Assembly: GCA_021783235.1 (NCBI GenBank)
Contig: JAJXUD010000001.1
Location: 124,001 to 188,000 of the forward strand
Reading direction: 5' to 3'
From: Myxococcales bacterium
GTDB lineage: Bacteria; Myxococcota; Myxococcia; Myxococcales; JAKAPL01
DNA: 64,000 nt
The notes beneath the pieces were generated by a model. That model saw only the letters and a program-made list of their open reading frames with translations. It was not told where the DNA came from and ran no database searches. A program made the translations under genes and the position numbers. Position 1 is the first letter of the stretch. The number at the start of each line of letters is the position of its first letter. Positions 57,335 through 64,000 of this stretch are shown one piece after another.

Positions 57335-57498
57335 AGTGGTCGCGTTGTCGAACCCCCACCGGAGCGCCGCCGTCCAGTCGTTCTGGCCGGTTGCGGTTGG
57401 CATCGCGGCTGCAATTCCAGCCCGGCGACGCGCACGGCAAGGCCGGGCGGTCACTGCGGGATCTCCCCGCGGGGGTGGCGGATCGAAAGGAACGGCGC

Positions 57499-58137
57499 AT
57501 GTCGAAGACCAACTCCCAGACCTACTCGCTCATCGAGAACCGGCTCAGCTCGATGCAGGCGGGCTTCCAGAAGGACTTCACCCCGAAGCAGAGCCTCCCC
57601 GTGGATGGGACCCCGATGACCCAGCAGGCGATCATCGGCCAGATCGGCTCCTACCTCCAGATCCTCTCCGACGTGGCCGGGGCGCGCAACGCGCTCGCCG
57701 TGAAGATCGCCGCGAAGAAGGCGGCGATGCCGGCCATCCACAAGCTCCTCTCGGACCTCGAGATCGCGCTCAAGTTCACGCTCGGCTCGAAGAACCCGCT
57801 CCTGCCGGACTTCGGCATCCAGCCGCCCAAGAGCCGCAAGAAGCCCGACAGCCAGACCAAGGCGCTCGCCGCCGCCGCGGCGAAGAGCACGAAGAGGGCC
57901 CGCGGCATCATCGGCAAGAACCAGCGGGCCCAGATCACGGCCCAAGGCAAGCCCGGCCTGGCGCTGGTCGACGCCCAGGGGAACGTGCTCCCGGACGCCC
58001 TGACGGGACCGCTGCCCCCGGGGAGCCGCACCCCGCTGCGCGTCGTCTCGGTGGCGCTGGACGGCGCCGCCGCGCCCGAGTCCGCCGCCCCGAGCAGCGA
58101 GCCCGCGAACGGCACGGCCCCGGCGAGCGGGAAGTAG
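57499..58137 (+). CDS. Array-associated small basic protein, unrecognised family (paralogue 2)
   Basis: 212 aa, no known family recognised. The start at ATG 57499 has GAAAGGA about nine bases upstream, the same arrangement as the paralogue at 21737. Residues 1-110 are predicted helical (YSLIENRLSSMQAGFQ, AIIGQIGSYLQILSDVAGARNALAVKIAAKKAAMPAIHKLLSDLEIAL). GSKNPLLPDFGIQPPKSRKK (96-115) is the best conserved block, with 111-145 basic. The tail is Pro/Ala/Ser-rich ending SGK. It lacks the N-terminal Gly/Ser linker of paralogue 1. It probably acts in the cytoplasm on nucleic acid (inference from charge and lack of signal peptide). Array 2 ends 192 bp upstream; a terminator follows. Confidence 0.8.
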   Translation: MSKTNSQTYSLIENRLSSMQAGFQKDFTPKQSLPVDGTPMTQQAIIGQIGSYLQILSDVAGARNALAVKIAAKKAAMPAIHKLLSDLEIALKFTLGSKNPLLPDFGIQPPKSRKKPDSQTKALAAAAAKSTKRARGIIGKNQRAQITAQGKPGLALVDAQGNVLPDALTGPLPPGSRTPLRVVSVALDGAAAPESAAPSSEPANGTAPASGK

Positions 58138-58155
58138 CGCCGGAGCGGGAAGGGG

Positions 58156-58186
58156 GGGCGCCCGGTCGATTCGGGCGCCCTCTCTC
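58156..58186 (+). terminator. Hairpin terminator after the array-2 gene
   Basis: GGGCGCCCG and CGGGCGCCC form a perfect 9-bp stem around GTCGATT, followed by TCTCTC. It lies 18 bp after the stop at 58137. The U-tract is weak. Confidence 0.7.
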
Positions 58187-58283
58187 GGAAGTCCGAAGGC
58201 TCGTGCAAGGCCTCTTTCCCTTCGCGCCTTTCCCTTGCCGCTCGCGCGATCCCCTCCTAGGATGCCCCCGAAACGACGACGAA

Positions 58284-59054
58284 ATGACCGACCGCGAACG
58301 GATCCAGGCGCTCGAGCGCTGCACTGGAGTCTCCTTCGGCGAGGACGGGCTCGCGCTCGCCCTCGAGGCGCTCACCCACAAGAGCCACGCCAACGAGACC
58401 TCGACCGGCGCGGGCACCCCGCCCCCGGACAACGAGCGGCTCGAGTTTCTCGGCGACGCGGTCATCGACCTCGCCATCAGCCAGCGGCTCATGGAGCGCT
58501 TCCCGCTGGCCAGCGAGGGCGAGCTGTCGCGGCTGCGGGCCTCGGTGGTCAACGAGGGCGCGCTCGCCACGGTGGCGCGAGCGCTCTGCCTCGGCGAGCT
58601 GCTCCTGCTCGGCCGCGGCGAGGAGCGGACGGGCGGCCGCGAGAAGGTCTCGGTGCTCGCGAACGCGCTCGAGGCGGTCATCGGCGCCATCTACGTGCGC
58701 CACGGCATGGCGGGGACGCTCGCCTTCGTCGACCGCTCTTTCGCCGCGGCGCTCGACGGCACGGCCCGCGGGATGTTCGATCTGGACTTCAAGAGCCGGG
58801 TCCAGGAGCTCTCGCAGGCCGCCTACAAAGTGGGGCCGCGCTACCGCATCGTCGCCCAGGAAGGGCCCGACCACGCGCGGGTCTACACGGTCGAGCTGGT
58901 CCTCGGCGACGCCGCGCTGGGGCAGGGAACCGGCCCGAGCAAGAAGGAGGCGGAGCAGGCGGCGGCGCGCCAGGCGCTCCCCGCCATCGAGTCGCGCATC
59001 GCCAACGGCGAGCCGCTGCCGGAGTCGCTCGACAAGCGGGAGGACGCGACTTAG
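58284..59054 (+). CDS. rnc: Ribonuclease III
   Basis: 256 aa. The catalytic signature NERLEFLGDAVIDLAISQRL, ALTHKSHANE and the second metal-site segment SVLANALEAVIGAIYV form the RNase III domain (residues 1-155). The double-stranded RNA-binding domain is DFKSRVQELSQAAYKVGPRYRIVAQEGPDHARVYTVELVLGDAALGQGTGPSKKEAEQAAARQAL. It processes rRNA precursors and cuts structured RNA. The start is ATG 58284. It is followed by a cyclophilin, era and der; the rnc-era link is conserved. Confidence 0.95.
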   Translation: MTDRERIQALERCTGVSFGEDGLALALEALTHKSHANETSTGAGTPPPDNERLEFLGDAVIDLAISQRLMERFPLASEGELSRLRASVVNEGALATVARALCLGELLLLGRGEERTGGREKVSVLANALEAVIGAIYVRHGMAGTLAFVDRSFAAALDGTARGMFDLDFKSRVQELSQAAYKVGPRYRIVAQEGPDHARVYTVELVLGDAALGQGTGPSKKEAEQAAARQALPAIESRIANGEPLPESLDKREDAT

Positions 59055-59081
59055 AGTGCGCCGGCTTTCAGGAGGCGACGG

Positions 59082-59726
<645 letters not shown>

Positions 59727-60720
59727 GGGGAGGGCGACCTCGTCGGCCCCCCATCCCGGCCCCCCCGCGCCCGCGCGGGGGGGGCCGCCGCATCGCGCCG
59801 GCTTCGTGGCGCTGGTGGGCGAGCCGAACGTCGGCAAGTCCACCCTGCTGAACCGGCTCATCGGCGCGAAGGTCGCGATCGTCAGCCCGAAGCCGCAGAC
59901 CACGCGCAACCGGATCCTGGGCGTCGTCACGGGCGAGGGGCACCAGCTCGCGCTCCTCGACACGCCCGGGATCCACAGCCCGCGGCAGGGGCCGCTGAAC
60001 CGGAGCCTCGTCGAGGCGGCGCTCGGCGCCGTGGGCGAGGTCGATCTGGTCGCGCTGGTGGTCGAGGCGACGAGGCCGCCCGAGGCGGGCGAGGGGAGCG
60101 AGAACGGCCGGCTGCTCGCGGTCGCGCGGCGCTCCGGCAAGCGCACCGCGCTCGTCGTCAACAAGGTGGACGAGGTGGCGAAGCCGAAGCTGCTGCCGCT
60201 CCTCGAGGCCTGGAGCCAGCTCCACCCCTTCGACCTCGTCTACCCGCTGAGCGCGCTCAAGGGCGACAACGTCGAGGGGCTCGTCCCCGCGCTCGCGGAG
60301 CTGCTCCCGGAGGGGCCGCCGCTCTTCCCGCCCGACGTCCTCACCGACCAGGCGGAGCGGATGCTCGCGGCCGAGCTCGTGCGCGAGCAGGTCTTCCGCC
60401 AGACCGGGCAGGAGATCCCGTACTCCGTGGCCGTCGAGGTCGAGGAGTTCGACGAGAGCCGCCGCGAGGGGGCGAGGCCGCTCGTCCGCATCCTCGCGAC
60501 GCTCCACGTGGAGCGGCTGTCGCAGAAGGGGATCCTCATCGGCAAGGGCGGCGCCCGGCTCAAGTCGATCGGCACGAAGGCGCGCGCGGAGATCGAACGG
60601 ATGCTCGGCTGCAAGGTCTTCCTCGGACTCAACGTGCGAGTCGAGGAGGGCTGGAGCCAGTCCGAGCGCGCCCTGCGCCGCTTCGGCTACCTCGGCCCGG
60701 CGGAAGGCTGAGCGGCGCGG

Positions 60721-62052
60721 ATGCTACCGGTCATCGCCATCGTCGGACGCCCCAACGTGGGCAAGTCGACCCTCTTCAACCGGATCGTCGGGCGGCGCGC
60801 CGCCATCGTCGAGGACGTGCCCGGCGTGACGCGCGACCGCCACTACGCCGAGGCCGACTGGGACGGCCGCCGCTTCACCCTCGTCGACACGGGCGGCTTC
60901 TGGACCGACGTCGCCGATCCGCTGCTGCGCGACGTGCGCGCCCAGGCCGAGCTCGCCGTGGCCGAGGCGGCGCTCGTCGTCCTGGTCGTCGACGGCCGCG
61001 CCGGCGTGACCGCCGGGGACCTCGACCTCGCCGCGCGGCTGCGGCGCAGCGGAAGGCCCGTCCTCGTCGCGGTGAACAAGATCGACTCGGCGCGGACCCT
61101 GGCCGAGACGGGCGAGGCCGACTTCTACCGGCTCGGGCTGCCGGAGCTCGTCCACCTCTCGGCCGAGCACGGCCGGGGCGTCTCCGATCTGCTCGATCTC
61201 GCCGTCCAGCGGCTGCCCGAGCAGACGCCCGTCGAGTCGCCCGCCGAGGAGGGGCTGCCGCGGATCGCCATCCTCGGCCGGCCGAACGTCGGCAAGTCCA
61301 CCCTCGCGAACCGGCTGCTCGGCGAGGCCCGCTTCATCGAGAGCCCCGTCGCCGGGACCACGCGGGATCCGCTGGACGCGGAGCTGACCTTCCGCGGCCG
61401 CCGCTTCATCCTCACCGACACCGCCGGCATCCGGCGCAAGGCGCAGACCTCCGAGGGGCACGAGCTCGAGAGCACCGATCGGGCGATCGGGGCGCTCGAC
61501 CGGTCGGACGTCGCGATCGTCGTGATGGACGCCGCCGAGCCGGCGGTGGAGCAGGACGCCCGGCTCGCGGGCGAGGTGATCGAGCGGACGAAGCCGCTCG
61601 TGCTCGCGGTGAACAAGGCCGACCTCGTGAGGGGCGAGGCCGCCCGCAAGCTGGTGCGGGAGACGATCGAGGAGCGGCTCCCGTTTTTGCCGCAGGGGAC
61701 GCCGCTCGCCTGGATCTCCGCGACCGCGGGAACCGGCGTCGACCGGCTCTTGCCGCTCGCCGGGCGGCTCTACGACCAGGCGGACCGGCGCATCTCGACG
61801 CCCGAGGTGAACCGCTTCCTGCGCGACGCCGAGGACGCCCACCCGCCGCCCCGGGCCGGCGGCCTGCCGGTGCGGCTCTACTACATGGCGCAGGTCGGGA
61901 CCCGGCCGCCGTCGTTTCTGATCCACGTGAACCGGCCGGAGGGGATCACCGAGTCCTACCGCCGCTTCCTGTCGAACCGGCTGCGGGAGCAGTTCGAGAT
62001 CGAGGTGCCGGTGCGGCTGGTCTTCAAGAAGCGATCGCGCCGCGGGAGTTGA
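60721..62052 (+). CDS. der: Ribosome biogenesis GTPase Der (EngA)
   Basis: 443 aa with two GTPase domains in tandem. Domain 1 has GRPNVGKSTLFNRIVG, DVPGVTRDRHY, DTGGF and NKID; domain 2 has GRPNVGKSTLANRLLG, SPVAGTTRDPL, DTAGIRRK and NKAD. The C-terminal KH-like domain (RPPSFLIHVNRPEGITESYRRFLSNRLREQF) ends the protein. Der is essential for 50S maturation. It follows era by 9 bp. Confidence 0.96.
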   Translation: MLPVIAIVGRPNVGKSTLFNRIVGRRAAIVEDVPGVTRDRHYAEADWDGRRFTLVDTGGFWTDVADPLLRDVRAQAELAVAEAALVVLVVDGRAGVTAGDLDLAARLRRSGRPVLVAVNKIDSARTLAETGEADFYRLGLPELVHLSAEHGRGVSDLLDLAVQRLPEQTPVESPAEEGLPRIAILGRPNVGKSTLANRLLGEARFIESPVAGTTRDPLDAELTFRGRRFILTDTAGIRRKAQTSEGHELESTDRAIGALDRSDVAIVVMDAAEPAVEQDARLAGEVIERTKPLVLAVNKADLVRGEAARKLVRETIEERLPFLPQGTPLAWISATAGTGVDRLLPLAGRLYDQADRRISTPEVNRFLRDAEDAHPPPRAGGLPVRLYYMAQVGTRPPSFLIHVNRPEGITESYRRFLSNRLREQFEIEVPVRLVFKKRSRRGS

Positions 62053-62115
62053 CAGGGGCGCCCCCGCGGTTGAAAGTCTGCACCCTTTTGACGGTCTGAA
62101 CCGAAGGAGACGAAC

Positions 62116-62895
62116 GTGGCACGCGCCGCCGAGAAGCTGGACCGCCATGATCTCAAGGGCGAGGACGCCTTCGTCGAGATGATGACGCCCCTCGCCGAGG
62201 GACTCGAGAAGAACTGGCGCTACGTCGCCATCGCGGTGGGGGTGGCGCTCACCGCCGCCATCGCCGTGGCCGTGGGCCTCTCGATCTCCTCGAGCCACCG
62301 CGAGCGGGCCGCCCGGGCGCTCGGCGCCGCGCTCGCCGACGTGAACAAGCCGGTGGTCGGCGAGGAGGGCGCGGCCGAGAAGACCGCCGACTCCTTCTCG
62401 AGCGAGCAGGAGAAGCAGCGGGCGCTCGCGAAGGCGCTCGAGGCGGTCGTCGTCGGCAAGGCCGGGACGCGCGCGGCGGAGACGGCGCTCCTGAGCCTCG
62501 GCGACGCGCAGTACCGGCTCGGGCAGTTCGACGACGCGCTCGCGAGCTACCGGAAGTTCTTGGGCGACGCGTCGCCCGAGGACACGCTGCGCGCCTTCGC
62601 GATGCAGGGCGAGGCGTTCGCGCTGCTCGGGGCGGGGAAGGGCGACGACGCGCTGGCCGCGGCGAAGCGGCTCGCGCAGGAGCCGCCGGCCGGCTTCGGC
62701 CGCGACCTCGGGCTGCTCGCCGAGGGGAGGATCGCCCAGCAGGTCGGCAAGGCCGACGCCGCGAAGGAGGCCTTCCAGAAGCTCGTCGCCGACTTCCCGA
62801 CGACCGCCGCCGGGCGCGAGGCGAGCGAGCGGCTCGCCGATCTCGGCGTCACGCCGAAGCAGCCGCCGTCCCCCTTCGGCAAGAGGACGCCCTAA
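62116..62895 (+). CDS. YfgM-like TPR protein with N-terminal membrane anchor
   Basis: 259 aa, GTG start. A cytoplasmic N-terminus (about 34 residues) is followed by one membrane helix (YVAIAVGVALTAAIAVAVGLSI) and periplasmic TPR-like repeats: TALLSLGDAQYRLGQFDDALASYRKFLGDA, AFAMQGEAFALLGAGKGDDALAAAKRL, LGLLAEGRIAQQVGKADAAKEAFQKLVADFPTTAAGREA. This is the layout of YfgM, which in E. coli lies next to bamB and der, as here. It probably helps periplasmic chaperoning at the Sec translocon. Confidence 0.82.
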   Translation: MARAAEKLDRHDLKGEDAFVEMMTPLAEGLEKNWRYVAIAVGVALTAAIAVAVGLSISSSHRERAARALGAALADVNKPVVGEEGAAEKTADSFSSEQEKQRALAKALEAVVVGKAGTRAAETALLSLGDAQYRLGQFDDALASYRKFLGDASPEDTLRAFAMQGEAFALLGAGKGDDALAAAKRLAQEPPAGFGRDLGLLAEGRIAQQVGKADAAKEAFQKLVADFPTTAAGREASERLADLGVTPKQPPSPFGKRTP

Positions 62896-62907
62896 GGGCG
62901 GCTCGCG

Positions 62908-64000
62908 ATGAGGGGAACGATCGCTCTGGGGGCCGCCTGCCTCGCCGCTCTGGCCTGCGCGCCGCCGCCCGCCGGGCTGCGCCTCGTCAACTCCGAGGAG
63001 GCCCCGCGCGTGCGGCGCGTCTACGATCTCGGCTGGCGGGTGCCGCTCGTCTCGATGCAGTCGACCGAGCCGCCGCTCAACGTGAGCCTCTTGCGCTGGG
63101 AGCCGCTCGAGACCGCCGGACCGCTGGTCGTCGCCGATGACCGGGAGGTGGTGGCGGGCTCGATCGACGGCAAGCTCGTGGCCTTCTCGTTCGAGGGCAA
63201 GAAGCTCTGGAGCTTCGACACGGGCGGCGTCATCGAGGCCACGCCGGTTCGCGACGGCTCCCGAATCTTCGTCGCCTCGGACGTGGGGCGGCTCTACTGC
63301 CTCGAGGCGGCGAGCGGCCGCGAGATCTGGCGGGCGCCGCTCGGCGAGGCGGCCTCGGCGTCGGCCGTCGTCGGGGGCGGCGCGGTCTACGTCGCCACCG
63401 CCGAGGCGAGCCTCTTCGCCTTCGACGCCGAGACCGGCAAGCGGCGCTGGCACTACCGGCGCGAGCTGACGGGCGAATTCAGCATCCGCACCCATTCGAA
63501 TCCCTGGGTCGACGGCAAGGTGGTCTACGAGGGCTTCGCGGACGGGTCGCTCGTCGCCTTCGAGGCGAAGGACGGCTCGATCCGCTGGCAGCGCGCCGCG
63601 GCGCCCGACTCGAAGGCGCTCGACGCCGCCACGGACCCGCTGGCGGCCGGCGGACGCGTCTACGTCGCCTTCTACGGCCAGGGCATCCTCGCGCTCGACG
63701 CCCGCGACGGCACGGTCCGCTGGCGGAGGCCGCTCAACGGCGCCACCGGGCTGCTCCTCCACGACGGACTTCTCTTCGCGACCGCCGTCGGAAAGCTCGC
63801 CGCGTTGGCGCCGGGGGATGGCACCATCATCTGGCAGAAGGGCTTCGCCGACCGGACGCCGCGCAAGCCGAGCCTCGTCGGCGGCCTGCTCGCGGTCCCG
63901 ACCTCCGACGCGCTGGTCTTCCTGGACGATCGGACCGGGACCGTCCAGGGGGCGCCGTTCAACCCGGGCCGCGGCGTCGACGCGCCGCCCGCCGCGCACG
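62908..64000 (+). CDS. BamB-like PQQ-repeat beta-propeller lipoprotein, 3' truncated by window end
   Basis: 364 residues are visible and the frame runs off the window. A lipoprotein-type signal peptide (GAACLAALAC) precedes repeated PQQ/propeller blades: VVAGSIDGKLVAFSFEGKKLWSFDTG, IFVASDVGRLYCLEAASGREIWRAPLG, VYVATAEASLFAFDAETGKRRWHYR, VYVAFYGQGILALDARDGTVRWRRPL. BamB is the propeller subunit of the outer-membrane protein assembly complex; the der-yfgM-bamB neighbourhood supports this. A PQQ enzyme is less likely without a dehydrogenase signature. Confidence 0.8.
   Translation, partial: MRGTIALGAACLAALACAPPPAGLRLVNSEEAPRVRRVYDLGWRVPLVSMQSTEPPLNVSLLRWEPLETAGPLVVADDREVVAGSIDGKLVAFSFEGKKLWSFDTGGVIEATPVRDGSRIFVASDVGRLYCLEAASGREIWRAPLGEAASASAVVGGGAVYVATAEASLFAFDAETGKRRWHYRRELTGEFSIRTHSNPWVDGKVVYEGFADGSLVAFEAKDGSIRWQRAAAPDSKALDAATDPLAAGGRVYVAFYGQGILALDARDGTVRWRRPLNGATGLLLHDGLLFATAVGKLAALAPGDGTIIWQKGFADRTPRKPSLVGGLLAVPTSDALVFLDDRTGTVQGAPFNPGRGVDAPPAAH

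Noticed and set aside
56278..57435. Minus-strand 385-residue DPSGIAG-repeat protein across array 2
   Set aside because: It overlaps the 3' end of the SRAP gene, lacks a signal peptide or recognisable domain and has no clear ribosome-binding site. It is kept only as a possibility in the findings.

Overview
The window is about 70% G+C and gene-dense, and it reads as a chromosomal segment of a Myxococcota (delta-proteobacterial) genome. Three things support this: a glycosidase ending in a MYXO-CTERM-like Cys-x-Cys/membrane/Arg tail, an infC gene that appears to start with ATC (as known for the Myxococcus IF3 gene dsg), and many lipoprotein-like secreted proteins with Gly/Ser or Ala/Asp/Gly linkers. 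No phage, plasmid, IS element or CRISPR array was seen.

Layout. Bases 1-12.8 kb hold an exopolysaccharide cluster on the + strand: chain-length protein tail, BY-kinase-like ATPase, priming sugar transferase, YvcK/CofD-like protein, two FemAB-like acyltransferases flanking a DegT-like enzyme, polysaccharide deacetylase, hexapeptide acetyltransferase, glycosyltransferase, asparagine-synthase-like amidotransferase and a second glycosyltransferase. 12.9-18.8 kb holds a degenerate receiver protein, an RpoH-like sigma factor, a radical SAM protein, rlmE, tyrS and ymdB. 18.9-27 kb is an accessory block of secreted proteins (metallophosphatase, Cys-rich lipoprotein, NHL-repeat protein, TolB-like protein with a CxxCH motif), tRNA-Val, a 21-bp tandem repeat array and a small basic protein of unknown function. 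27.2-29.8 kb is a TetR/acyl-CoA dehydrogenase pair with a clear operator. 29.9-37.2 kb is the translation operon thrS-infC-rpmI-rplT-pheS-pheT-ihfA followed by tRNA-Pro. 37.3-45.2 kb holds a DUF4236 protein, a KamA-like enzyme, a hydrolase, the glycine cleavage genes gcvT-gcvH-gcvPA-gcvPB and a GNAT enzyme. 45.2-55.5 kb holds a frameshifted GH30-like glycosidase, an RND efflux pair and a large TPR/DUF3857/transglutaminase protein. 55.7-64 kb holds an SRAP protein, a second 21-bp array with a paralogue of the small basic protein, then rnc, a cyclophilin, era, der, a YfgM-like protein and the start of a BamB-like protein.

The most unusual feature is the pair of arrays. Array 1 (20329-20706, 18 units) and array 2 (56761-57243, 23 units, plus three degenerate units) have unrelated sequences but share an exact 21-bp period with no indels. 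Each unit can form a hairpin, and the main unit-to-unit variation falls at three positions with the same 9-3-9 spacing. Each array lies upstream of a gene for a member of one unrecognised protein family (21737-22399 and 57499-58137), with a GAAAGG ribosome-binding site before the gene and a strong hairpin after it. This looks like a repeated array-plus-protein module of unknown function.
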